A stretch of 64,000 bases of DNA. It comes from Aurifilum marmelostoma. Its lineage: Eukaryota; Ascomycota; Sordariomycetes; Diaporthales; Cryphonectriaceae. The stretch lies in contig JAMXSV010000007.1 of assembly GCA_027559495.1 (NCBI GenBank), forward strand, positions 744,001 to 808,000, in the 5' to 3' direction. The notes beneath the pieces were generated by a model. The model had not been told where the DNA came from. It saw only the letters and a list, made by a program, of their open reading frames with translations, and ran no database searches. Position 1 is the first letter of the stretch. Every line of letters begins with the position of its first letter. Of this stretch, positions 34,816-46,701 are shown one piece after another. The position numbers were made by a program, and so were the translations under genes.

Positions 34816-37800
34816 TGCTTTCCTGCGGCTGAGATCGGTACCATTGGGCACCGCTGTTTCCGTCCCATGCGGCCTCAAAGAAGAGGGTAGAGAATGAACA
34901 AAGAAAAAGAAAAGTGACAGGCGACGAAACCCTGCCGCCAACGCCGCGTCCTCGGGTACCGGTAAGGAATGTATCCTAGTCTGCCTGCCTAGCAGCAGCT
35001 CGTGTCCGTCAGGCCTGCATTCGCCTTTCTCACCTTTGTCTTAGCTCTCAGCTCCTGGCTCGTGACGTGACCAAATACGGTTCGGAGGCGGTCTGTCCCG
35101 TAGATCTCACGACACGACAGGGCAGGTGTGTGCTGGGCATAGCAGCTGAAGGCAGGCGGTCCAGGAGGAAGGGGGGGGGGCGGACACAATAGTGTGCGGT
35201 CGGTCTGCCTCTGCATGTTGTATAGTACTGTAGTGCTGTGCATGTACCATAGTCCTCACATGCTAAAGTGCTATGTATATCCTCACTGTGTGGATTGCGT
35301 GGTGGAGCAATAGCTGGGAGGAGAGAGAGACAAAGAAAAAGAGAGCGAAGAGAAAATGTGAAGGCGATAGTACCAGCAGCAGCAAGCACTATTGCAGTGT
35401 CTCCACTGCAAAGATGGGGCTAATCTTCGACTGGATAAATAAGAAATAATGGGAGGGAAGAAGAAAGAAGAGAAAAAAAAGTCTGCAATTTGTGCCATTC
35501 AATCTTTTTTTTCCTTCCTGGCGTGTGTGTGTCGTTGGAACGTCGTTCATGCGGCTTAGTTGAGACGAAGCGGGATGGTCGCCTCAAAATGGTCTGCAGG
35601 CCCGCGGCCGCGCCCCATGCCACAAGCCAGCAGCAAGAATCCATCCCATGGGGTAACAAGGCCTGAAGCGAGGTGCGGGAGGAGCGCCAGGGAGTACTAA
35701 GGGGGCACTAGTCAAAGTGTTGGTGGGGTTGGGTTGGAAAGCTGGCCTGCCTCGGGTTAGGGCGAGAGGATGCAGTGCCTGCTACCATAACAATGTACGC
35801 AAGAATGTGCTATGCACGCTGTGGCATGCACCCTGGCTTGTATGGGCAAATGTTTCCGAGGATCTTCAGGTTTTTTGTACAGAAATCCTGGGCTCAGATC
35901 AGTTTCAGACTTGGTCGCTAGTTCTTTGCTGCCTGAACCCACGAGAGCCGCCTGAAATCATGATAAAATTGCCAAATCACAGTGGGAACTAAGATTCGCA
36001 TGGGGCTGCAGTGTAAAGAATGGGTATCTACATTGACACTCACTCAGCATGCTGAGAGAAACATCGAGAATGAGGCTCACGTAAGAAAGCGCCAAAGAAA
36101 AAGAAGACGAATGAACAAAGGGGGCGGTCACCTGGTGGGCAGCCTGCATATACCACAAGTACGGTGAATAGTGAGTGGTACCATAGTACGCTGCTTGGGA
36201 AGGAGGGAGGGGGGGGGCGGTACTGGCAAGCAACACAGTATTGCTTGGTTCTGCACCGTACAAACCAAGACTCTATCATGTGCAGTACTATATCGGCATA
36301 GATCAGGTTCTGAACCTTGCCGCAGTAGACGTGAAGGGGAGGGGGGAGAAGGAAAGAAAAGGACGGGAGAAGGCGGGCTGGCAACCTTTCTGGGCTCCAG
36401 AGGGAAGGAGTGGTGGGGGGAGAGGGCCACCCGAAGAAAAAATAAAATAAAAAAACGATCGCTCCTGCCCAACCACCCCCCCGGTCTTCCCCTTCGTACT
36501 TCAGAAGGAGGAGTCACCCCTGTCCTCGTGCCTTCTCAAAGCGCCCATGCACAAGGGGGCCCGCAAGTACATTAAGTCTGCCGAGATGAGCAATGAGAGG
36601 CGACCTTTTGGACCAGGTACCACAAGTGCTGGCCTGCACGCTGCTGCAATGCGACCACACCTGTAGCTGACCCATCATAGCACCGTCATAGTACTAACCA
36701 CTTGTGAGGTAGGTACGCGGTAGCAGACATGTCCCGATTCTTTTTTTACCCCAGAGACCAAGTTGTACGTGGTATGGTAGACCCAGACCCAGGCAGGCCC
36801 AGGCCTAGATCCTGGAACTGGTACCTAGCCAGCACTGCCCGCCAAACTCAATCAATCCTGCCTGCCTCTTGCTCTCCTCTCTACCTCGTCTTGACCTCCA
36901 CTTCCGTTCCTGCGAGCTGTGTCTCTTTGTGTCTGTCTGCGCTCTCGTGTGTGTAATAGTATGCCTGTATGGTGGTCCTCTTTCCCCCCCCCCCCTTCTC
37001 CCCTTCTCTTTGTCTTGGTCTTCAATTGTACTTTATTTTCCGTACACCCCCCCCCTCCACCCCTTGTATGCGACTTACTGCAACGTTGTACGGTGAGATG
37101 GATGACTCCGAATTGAAGTGAGTCGGATGGGGCCTCAACCTGAGTCTGTACTCTGAACCTTGACCCTCCTCAAGCTCAGACAAGTCTCGAACTCGTTGTC
37201 TTTGGTACCCAACAATCGATCGTCGTCGACGACCTCCCTTTTCGGAGCTGTCTTTTGGCGCCCTTCATCTATCTCGAACTCCCAACAGACTTTCCCAGAA
37301 CAGCCTGTCGACTCCGTCCCACCATCCTCGCCCTGGCTCGTACCGCCTGAGCCTGCGCCCGTGTCTCGCTTTGTGTCTCCTCTCGTCGAGCATTCCCGTT
37401 CCGCGCCTTCTCCTGACGCTTGTCTCCACCCTTCGCCGCCAGTCCTGGGAGGCTAGGGCGCCGAGCCGTTACCTCACGAGGCTCTGGGATACGCTGCTGG
37501 CCCGTCCCTTGTCTTTACTTTTCCCCCCCTCCCCCTCCCTGCGTGCTCGGGCTCAGAGCAGCAGCAAGGAGAGTCAAGAAGAAAAAGCAAGAAAAGGAGA
37601 GAAGCACAAACAAACAAAACAAAAAATAAAAGCAAAAATAAAGTACCAACCGAACCGGAAGGATCAGTGACAGAAGCAGGCTCTCTGTCTGTTCCCCGTC
37701 AACGGCTCCACACCCACGCACACCACAAGACTCGTGACAGAGCCTCATCAGGCTCTGTCCTTCCCTGCCCTTCCCCCCTCCTTGCTGCTACGAACTTGCG

Positions 37801-39135
37801 ACTACTGCTACCACTACTACTGCAACACTTGTCTCTTCTACGAGCCGTACGCCGTACTGCGACCTCTTTGAGACCACGTCCTCGCGCCGTCTCTGGTCCG
37901 TCCGCCCGCCCTAGCCCTTCCCGGTGGGCTTGAGTCGATCTGGGCGATCTGGGCGCATACCTCGAACCACCGACGAGAGGTGGATAGACGGACGCACGCC
38001 CTACATACAGCCTTGCAACGGGGGGCCCTGTGTTGAGGGGGGGCCCTGCTCGTACCTGTTTTTTTGTTTTGAGGCTCTGCGCCTTGGTTGAGGAACTTTG
38101 AGCCGGCCCCTTGGCCAGGTCAGGCCGTCCGCAAGCGTTCAGAGACCACACACACACACACACACACCCAGGAGACGAGTCGAACCGCCCCTCTCTTCTC
38201 TCTATCTCTTCCTTGGGGACTCCTCCCTCCCGGACCACGATCTCCCTGCCGTACTCTCCTCCGAGGCCTTCTATCCACGTCCATCCTTGTCGCGACCCCC
38301 CGCTTCTGGAGGCCAGCAATTTCACGCTTTTCTCCCTTCCCCGCCCTTCGCAATTCTAATCCGGTCACGCGCCAAGACCTTCCCCATACTGTCGCAAGAG
38401 GCTCTGCTCGGGTGCGCCGCATTCTTCCCTTGCTCTAGGCCCTCTCGAAGCTTGGGGCTCTGCGGGCAGCTCGCGCGGCCACCTTGGGGACCCTCCACCC
38501 GCCCATCCCCGCGACTCGAGTCTTCCACCACCCTTGCCCTCCAGCTTTCCTTTCACCCACATGGGCTCCCACCTCGGTTGATCAGATCTCTGCGTACTGG
38601 ATCGGCTCGAGGACACCCTTTCTTCCCTCTGTTGGCTTCGGAGAGACTCGAAACTTGTATTCTGCTCTCGTCACGACCACTATCCGCGACCACCACATCT
38701 CGAACCCCAACAAAGGCAGGCCGCGTAAAGAGGCTGCCCCCCGGCGCAAGACCAGGGAAAGGGAGAAATTTGTCAAGAGGAGAAAGTGGAAAAGAAGAAG
38801 AGAAGAAAAGGGAAAAGGAGTAAAGTAGCGAGGAAGAAGAGGAAGGACGGACAGGAAGAGAGAAAAAAAAAAGAAAGAAAGAAAGAAACCCGAGGGGTGG
38901 GTCAACGTGTCTCGCAGCTCTGGACGATTCAGGAAGCAAGAGGAGGAATCGTGTTGGCGCGTTCATAGGAGGAGCAGGAAGAGAAAGGCAGGGGGGTCAC
39001 TTTGCGCGCCGATCGACGCCTTCGCATACAGACACACACAGCCTTGTCTGCACGGCCGAAAAATCCCCGATCCCCAATGGCGAGTTGACTATACACGTCC
39101 GTAAGCAAGAGCTACGAGCAGCAACATCAACAGCG

Positions 39136-40655
39136 ATGACGACGGCTCACGACGTATACGATCCCGATGCGGTGGTGCCCCAGAATAGCCCCCTTCTCGT
39201 CGCCAGAAAGGTGAACACCCAACCAAGCCCTAGCCCCGAACCTGACATCCCTATGGTTCAGATCAGTCCTCCTCCCAGATCTCGTAACGGGAAAGCTAAA
39301 CGGCCAAAGGTACGACCAAGCCAGGGCGATGCCGTCCTCATAGGGATCATGGGCAACGGGAGGGATCCCGAGATTGCTCGACGGGCTGGACAGTTTGCGC
39401 TGGTCAGCGACTCGGACGAGAACTCTCAAGATTCCGATGACACTGACGCCGACGCCGACGCCGAGCCGGACATCGTCAGCGCTCCTATGAATATCAAGGC
39501 GCCGAGAAAAAACGGCAAGGCCGTCGGCGTCGACGAGATAGAGACAGGTCCGCTCTCCCCGGAGTCCACACTGGCAGACACAGCCCTGGCCGCTCTCGCC
39601 CTGGGAGGTCAAGACTCAGTGAGTGACGACGGCCGTGCGCCAGCTATGTTTGGGGATATGGCCACTGGGCGACCGCAGACCGCCGTTCGGAGGGACGACA
39701 GGCCACATCCAGTGTTTCCAACCCCTTACAGCCCAGGCGGCATCTACTCACCAAGGACCGGGAGTTTTGTCTCGCTCACCGAGGGCTTCGGCCATGGCGA
39801 TCTGCCACCGATCCAGAACACGTCGCCCAGGTCCGAGTCGAATGCCGGACTGACGCTCCCGTCGATCAAGGAATCGCTAGGCCCCGCGGCGCTCTCTCCA
39901 ACTTATTCCCACTCACCTCCAGGAGGGCTGCTTGCTGGTATGAGCCGGCTGCCGTCCATTAGCCACGTGTCCCCACCAATCTCTCCCCAGGATATGCTCC
40001 CACGGTCGCCCCACCAGCACTTTATGCCGCCTGGTCCGTATCCCCCATATCTAGCCAACGGCATGCACCATCGGCCCAGTGCAGACTACAGCGGTAGCAC
40101 CCCGAGCGATCACTCCGTCTCTACTCCTGCTACGGGGTCGGTCACGGAGAGGATGAGTCTCGAAGGCGGTACATTCGCCAACCCGATGGAGCACGGCCAG
40201 TATCAATGCAATTTTGAAGGATGCAAGGCCCCTCCCTTCCAAACACAATATCTGTTGAATTCCCACGCAAATGTGCACTCACAAGCCAGACCACACTACT
40301 GTCCAGTCAAGGGCTGCCCCCGCGCAGAAGGTGGCAAGGGCTTCAAGCGCAAGAACGAGATGATCCGCCACGGCCTGGTTCACGAATCGCCTGGTTATGT
40401 GTGCCCCTTCTGTCCAGATCGAGAACACAAGTACCCAAGGCCAGATAACCTGCAGAGGTGCGCATCTATCTCGAACGACGACGACAGGAGGAATAATCGT
40501 CTGCCATGCGTTGAAGCTGACCTATCATTACATCACACAGACACGTTCGGGTGCACCATCCAGACAAGGATAAGGACGATTCGATTCTGCGGAGTGTTCT
40601 CTCGCAAAGACCAGACGGACCAAACCGTGGCCGTAGGCGGCGGGGTGCAAGCTGA
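39136..40655 (+). CDS. C2H2 zinc-finger protein (three fingers, probable transcription factor)
   Basis: Exons 39136-40457 and 40541-40655 flank an 83-nt GTGCGC...CACACAG intron and give 478 residues. The N-terminal three quarters is disordered: Pro/Ser-rich, with an acidic patch (SDSDENSQDSDDTDAD) and an STLADTALAALALGG segment. Three C-terminal fingers follow: Cys358, Cys363, His377, His381 (CX4CX13HX3H); Cys389, Cys394, His412, His416 (CX4CX17HX3H, long loop); and Cys423, Cys426, His442, His446 (CX2CX15HX3H). The intron falls inside the third finger, one residue before His442, so splicing is required to complete it. The tail is basic (RGRRRRG). The open frame extends upstream to 39085 without an ATG, so the start is the ATG at 39136. 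It is presumably a nuclear DNA-binding regulator. I cannot name the ortholog. Confidence 0.88.
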
Positions 40656-40779
40656 CCAGAGATACACACGAACGAAACGACGACTTTGAGTCAAAAAGCC
40701 TCGTGCAATTGTCTCTTGGAGAAGCAGGCTGCACACAGACCTATCCTGTGAAGGACACTTATTCTCAGCACATATTTCC

Positions 40780-40813
<34 letters not shown>

Positions 40814-42011
40814 GAAGATACCCAACTTATCCCGCTGTCATTTGATCGACAGCCCGGTACATTCTTATATCACTCGTTGTTTTGTACATAAAGAGGGGCC
40901 AAAACAAAACCCCCCTTGTCGCATTCTTCTTTTCCCTTTGTTTCAGCATGACACACGTTCCGGGAGGACAATCTCGTTTTTTTTCTCTCTTCTGGCCTGT
41001 TCGGTAAAGAGGTGGATGGTGAAAGAAGTCTCAGAGGGAGGTTTGGGGATCAATTTTGCAGGGCAAGAGGCAGGTGGCTGACACCATCCATCCGGTTGGT
41101 TATTGTCCTTTTTTCCATTTCCCTTCCCTCTCGCGACGGATAAGGGAGCAAGGATCAGCGCATGGCGTTTGGTCAAATCAATCTTGGAGGAAACCTTTTT
41201 TTTTTTTTTTTTTTACGATTGTTACTTTATCGAGGGATGATGGTATGGAGGAAAAGAAGAGAAGAAGCTGAGTGTTTGTTGAAGGGGGGAAGGGGAGGGG
41301 GGAGGGGGAGGAGAGGGGTTTGAGGATGAGAGACTGAGAGAAGAGCTGCCTTCTTTGGGGCTCGTGTATGTGATTCGAAGAGATGTGAAAACAAAAAGGC
41401 AAGCAACGTCTCTCGGCCTCCCCCCTCTCTATAAAGAATGGAAATGGAAAGGAATATATTTGCTGGCAAAGAACGAAGACGGCTACTCAAAAAAAAAAAG
41501 AAAGCGTTGATGTTGATCATCATTATCCCACCCATGCTCTCCATGTAGCATCATCCATGGACTATAAAATCTCAGTCGAGGTCAGGCATGCTCGAGACTG
41601 TCTGTGATCGTATGTTTTTTTAACGAGCCAGCCGATTCGGAAGAAAAAAAAAAGAACAAAGCAAATTGGAATCTTGTCTGGAAGGACTTTTCAAGACGAC
41701 ACTTCTTGAGAGATTGCCACTGTAATTATGATACTGCTGTGCTATGCGGAGTGTTGTGTTTCCCCCCCCCCAAAAAAAATGGGCGGGAAGGATCGCTGCT
41801 ATCACGTACAATGTAGAGGTGCAAACCGAAACTGACGCACAAGTAATCATTGGCTTCTTGAGTTACTGGTGACGTTCCGTTTCGCAAGCTCAAAGAAAAA
41901 ACCTCCCTCTGGCTAACATATGATGATGATGATCAATCATGATGAGCTCACAAGCCTGATGCGATACTGATCTCCTTGCCATGACTAGACGAGAAAACCA
42001 AGCCAAGAAGA
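40656..42011. other. Convergent intergenic region (C2H2 gene / PalB)
   Basis: This region between two stop codons holds both 3' flanks, a 30-base poly-T tract (40781-40810), a second T tract of about 19 bases (41196-41214) and a C9 run near 41762. No gene is supported. Confidence 0.55.
40781..40810. repeat. Poly-T tract of 30 bases
   Basis: Thirty consecutive T residues about 125 bases downstream of the C2H2 stop codon, followed directly by A-rich sequence. This is read directly from the sequence. Confidence 0.9.
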
Positions 42012-45000
42012 TCATCCCTCCATAGCCTCCCACTGCCCTACGTCAACCCTTCCATCGCTAAGCACATCCACCTGGATCCCCTGGCCAAGCCGGTGTGCCC
42101 CCATCTGCTCGACAACAAGCCACAGCCCGCCCATGCGCCGCGCCGCCTCTGGGTCCAGGTCGACTTCCTCGGTGCGCAGGCCCATGCTGGCATCTGCAAA
42201 CTCCCCTTCGCCCGTGGCTGCCGCCATGTGTGCGTGCGGGCCGCTCCCGTACTCGATACTCACGCGGACGGAGACGGGCACGCTGATGGGGCTCGCGGCA
42301 CCAGAAGAGGACCGCGCCGCGCCGGTATTGTCGCCAGCGCCTGGCGGCAAGCCCACCGCAAATGCTGCTGCTGCCGCCACTGCTGGGGCCATACCGCCGC
42401 CGAGGAAGCCGCTTCTCGCGACGACGGAGGCGCGGGTGAGCCGGGCAACGTGGAGGGCGGCGCGCTTGCGCTCTGGCTCGCCTTCGCGGAAGGTGACGGG
42501 ACTGAGCTCGGCGCGAAGCCGTCCGGCGGCGTCCGGAGCCACGGCCCGCAGGGATACGGGGGCGCCGCTGCCGACGCGCAGGACGAAGCCGGCGAGCTGA
42601 CCTGGGTCGAAGGTCGACACGACGACGGTGTAGGAGGCGGGGCCGGGTGGCTGCTGCTGGGCGGGGAGCTCGGCCAGGGCGCAGCCGCGGCGGTACTCTC
42701 CCGAGCCGGCAGCAACGTCACGAGCTGCGAGGGTCGTAATGCGACGGGGCCGGGTACCGTCAGGGGCTGATGATGCCCATACAAGATCTACGTGGACGGG
42801 GACGTCGTCGGCGTCGGTGGCGAGGAGGAGGGAGAGGGGCGTGGGACACGGGACGGAGAGGGTATACTGAGGGTTGTGGAGAAAAGTGGCAGTGCGGGCG
42901 TTGCCACCAGCAGTGCGGCGGGTCCAGGCGCCGGCGACCTCGGTGTAGTGGTCTAAGGGCGGTAGGGCGCGCGAGATGGTGAGGGGGGCGCGGGAGAAAA
43001 AGGACAGGGTAAAGGCGTAGCGGGGCAGCGGGAAGCCCTCCTGGGCGACGACGACGGTGTAGGGGGTGTTGGGCTGGACTGTGACCCGGAGAAGCGTCTG
43101 GGGCGAGTCGACAAAGGGGGGAGTGGTGGGCCGGAGGAGGGTTGCCGGGAAGCTGCACGCGGTGGCCCCGAGCGGCGTCGAAGAGGTAGATGGACATGAA
43201 GCCGAGGCTGTGAGCGACGTCGGCCAGCGAGGTCGCGTGCGGCTGGCGTGCGGCGCGGGACCGCGAGATGGGGAGCTCGTCGTCCTGGAAGTGGCGCGAC
43301 AGCAGGATCCAGACGGCGCCCGAGGAGGGCGAGGTAAAGCTGTACTGGGGATTGTGCGCGAAGGAGCGCTGCATGGCGCGCGAGGGCAGCTCCCACACGA
43401 AGTGGTGGTCCTGACGGTCGGTAAAGAGCGCAGGGTTCCAGTTGAGGTATAGAGACTCAAAGTTCTGCACCACGTCCTCAAACGAGATCCAGAAGGTGCC
43501 CGCCATGTCCTCGTGGGCCGAGGAGCCGGACTGCTGGCCGGCGCTGGTGAGGTTGGGCCGGGAGAGCGTGGGTGAGGGGGGGCGGGTAGGCCTCTGCGTC
43601 GACAGTGGCCGTGGACCCGACGCCCTTCCATACGAGCCCATCGCACCAAGGGTTTTTGAGAAGCATGCGCCTCTCCCCCGTGTCCGAGACCTTGAGGTCC
43701 ATAACCGCGTAGTCGTGCTCGCCAGCCAGGCCCAGCGTCTCTTCCTCCTGGCGCGACAGGCGGCCTGTGCCGAGGGTCACGACGACATCACCAAAGCCGA
43801 AGGCGGACTTGGTGCGCTTCCATGTCTGGTCAAGCTCTGTGTCGTCGCTGTATATACACCAGATCAGCCGAACTTCGGGGTCTCTTCTTGTGGAGAGGAG
43901 ATTGTGTGGTGAGGGGGGGGGGGGAGAGAAGATTCGGCTTCACGTACCTCTGCAAAAAGATCTGCTCTGGTATCCATCCCGTGAGCACCCAGAGGTCCGT
44001 CCCTGAGTTGCTGCCCGGAAAGTCGTAGCCACCACGGATCTTGAGATAGGCCTTCTCCATCAGGGCCGGCCATATGAGCTCTGGGTTCCTCCTGTCGACC
44101 ACAAAGAACGTGCGTGATGTCTTGGCCGCCGGCAGACGGTCATCAACAACAACCTGCCTGAAGCAGCCGTTGAAATTGAGCCGGAACATGTACTTGCCGT
44201 TCTGAGAGGCAACGGGCCTGTCCCTGTCATGATCAAAAGGGTAGATCAAGCTCGGAAGCAGCTGAGAGTGGTATGTCAAGCGAAGTAAGTAAATGTGACC
44301 CTAACCACACAAGACCTCCTTGTCAGGGGTCTCTCACACGGGGGAGAGCAACTCACGGAGCCCTTTCTGCCTGGTTTCAGATGTCTCATGACGGCACACA
44401 GGCTTGCGACCACCGAGCAGTCTGTGGTGATGTCCTGCACGAGATCACAATCTGTCTTGGCGACCATGATATTCTCGTAGAGCTCCGGTCCAGAGTCGTT
44501 GAACATCTCGGCAGGCCGTTTCCAGCCGTCAAAGATCTCCTCCTGTTTGGACGAGAACGAGAAGACAGAAGTGTCGCTGTAATATGTTTGTGTGCGTGTG
44601 TGAGCATATGTGCATTATTTATTTGGCACGGGATGAGCCACAGGTAATTTCAGAAAGGTGCTTGCTTCCTCACGTGAAAGGGGGCTCGTCCAGCCTCTTG
44701 CTTCTGAACACGGCCGGGTCTGGATCCTTCTCCCACGGTGGGAACACGCTGCCGTGGAGCTTGGACGACCTCAGCAGGATGGTCTTCTCGCTGGTGGGGA
44801 GCTCTCGAGACTGGCGTGACGGCCTCGAGGCCGATGACGACGGCGCTGCTGCTGCGGAAGCCGGCCCGCGCTGGGGAGCCTTGAGAGTCTCTGCGAGCGC
44901 GATAAGGTCCTGGCATCTGCGTCTCAGGCGCGACTTTTCAGCTGTGGTTGGAGCCTCCCTGACGGCCTTCATGTAGAGCTCTGCTGCGTCGATGGCATGC

Positions 45001-45150
45001 TTGAGGGCGTCCTCGCCAGAGGCCTGGCTGATCTTAGCCTCCACCTCCTGTTGGTCCTGTCAGCCATGTCGTTCTCGATGTGCTGCTGTTGTTCGCAGCT
45101 GGTCGGTGGTCAGGAACAAAGGGAAAACGTACCCTGGCTCGGGCCTCCAT
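42012..45150 (-). CDS. palB: PalB/Rim13 calpain-like protease (ambient pH signalling), two frame breaks
   Basis: PalB/Rim13 is the calpain-like protease of the fungal Pal/Rim pathway that processes the PacC/Rim101 transcription factor at endosomal ESCRT-III complexes. Exons (complement) are 45133-45150, 44674-45056, 44357-44576, 43948-44261 and 42012-43847. The MIT domain (about residues 15-80, ALKHAIDAAELYMKAVREA) binds ESCRT-III. The catalytic core has Cys187 in TTDCSVVASL, His356 in GEHDYAV and Asn377 in LLKNPW. The C-terminal beta-sandwich domains include GTFWISFEDVVQNFESLYLNWNP and VDSPQTLLRVTVQPN. The last exon changes frame twice, at a 7-base run (43576-43582) and a 6-base run (43116-43121). 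Removing one base at each gives a continuous protein of about 922 residues that fits the family throughout. The first exon is only 18 nt but supplies MEARAR and splices cleanly. The gene is either intact with sequence errors or a young pseudogene. Confidence 0.9.
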
Positions 45151-46701
45151 GACGCTGAAAATACACTGCTGCTCCGACGGCACAGGCCACAGCTTCAGTT
45201 AGTATGGACACTCCTCCTCCCTTGAGATTTCCCCTCATTGCCACACACGCAAGGAAGTTGAGGGATGGGAGGGAGTCGGACTGATGCACCAAGTATATGT
45301 CTGGCCTGGTCGAGAGTTTTTGAAAATAAAAAGTAGATCAAGTAAAAGTTGATGCACCAGTCACATCGCCGCAGCTGGACCAAAAAGCTTATTATTATTG
45401 GGGCTTCACTCTTCGCAGGACGGCGCACACGCGCTACACCTGTGGTGGGCCCAACTCGAGTAGGAAAATGATAAGAGGCAAGGAGAACAGAGACGACTCG
45501 TTGTCATGAAGCCACATGATAGACAATACGACGCAATGAGGGAGAAGAATGGCGGGTGCAGGTTGCAGTTTCAAAGTGCATCATGTGTGCAGTGAGAATA
45601 TTCGGCGTTCAAGGGAGGAGCCATCCGTGGCAGTGACCGTACAGTAAGTACAGCAGGTACAGGACCTTAGTCTGTAACTAAGAAGGAGGTGTGTTGCACC
45701 TGCCCTCAGGTGGTAGCCACTAACCTTACCGCAGTAGGTCCAAATTGTGTGCTGGGGAAAGGATGTCTGAGGTCAGCGTCTACCTGCTTGGCCTATGCTT
45801 ACCACAGATATCACACATACGATGTCCCTAGATTCTCATATACTACATAGTCTTGTCAATCTCAGTACGGTTCCCTAATTCTCCAATCACGAGTCCCTCG
45901 TGTCTTCTTGTACGGAGTTACTCAGGTACCGGATCAGGTGGATTCGGGGTTAGGGTTGTGGGGTCGCCATGGTCTTCCTTCTGGGGGTGTCATAGGACAT
46001 TTATTTGCCTTGTACTAACGGCGGAATTTTCCCAAATACAGAGATGCATTCACTCTTGAGTCTATCATCGCCATCATTGATCACACTTTTGATACTGATT
46101 TTCAGATCAAGTCCCCGACTCACAATCCATGGTCTTGCACAGGTAGTTCCATCAACTTGTTATGGTACCAATACTAGGCCGAACCCTCGCACACCCGGCC
46201 AAGCCGGTCGGTTATCCCAGAATGCACCGTCTGGTCCCGTTTCGGCAGCACGTGGGAAGAGCCGAGGTAAATTTCCCATTGATAACCTCCCCAGCGAGGA
46301 ATCGTGATCACGGCGTTTACTGGGGCCGATTTCGACATTCCTTTTGCTCTCCACAAACTCCCTGTTCTGCCCCTCTGAAAGTCGGTCTGCGGATTAGACT
46401 GTTTGGTTGATTCCTTTTCTTGCCATCTATCCTTATCACATAGCCAGAAAAAACAAAAAAAGAAAAAGCCGGTTCCATTCATGGGTCGGTAACAGAAGGT
46501 CGAAGAAAAAAAGAGCTTGTTCTCTTCTCTCCGGTGTTCGGCGCGTGAGAGGCCCGCCGCAGCATTTCTCCTTCCATCTGTTCTTGGAGACGCCCCCTTG
46601 GTCCTCCTCTCTCGGAACGGATCCTCTTCTTTTTTCTAAACTACCTGGACAACCTCGTTGCCAGAAGGGACGAGCCTTAGCTCGCCGAGAAACACCACAA
46701 G
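45151..46701. promoter_or_regulatory. Divergent intergenic region PalB / peroxisomal carrier
   Basis: About 1.55 kb separates the two start codons, which face away from each other. Both promoters must lie here. The part nearest the carrier is CT-rich. No tRNA or additional gene is supported. Confidence 0.55.

Larger units (their letters stand above)
29541..39135. other. 9.6-kb stretch without a supportable gene; the last part is probably a long leader
   Basis: No open frame on either strand shows a recognisable domain or a convincing splice model. The stretch is packed with poly-C/poly-G tracts and CT, CA, GA and GGTGCT repeats. From about 36.8 kb to the C2H2 start codon the sequence is pyrimidine-rich and free of conserved coding signal. 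I read this as promoter plus a possible leader of up to about 2 kb with short upstream open frames. No tRNA or mobile-element protein was seen. Confidence 0.5.

Noticed and set aside
38098..38823. 241-codon open frame upstream of the C2H2 gene
   Set aside because: His/Thr and Pro/Ser-rich product of CT and CA repeats with no domain; better explained as part of a leader or promoter.
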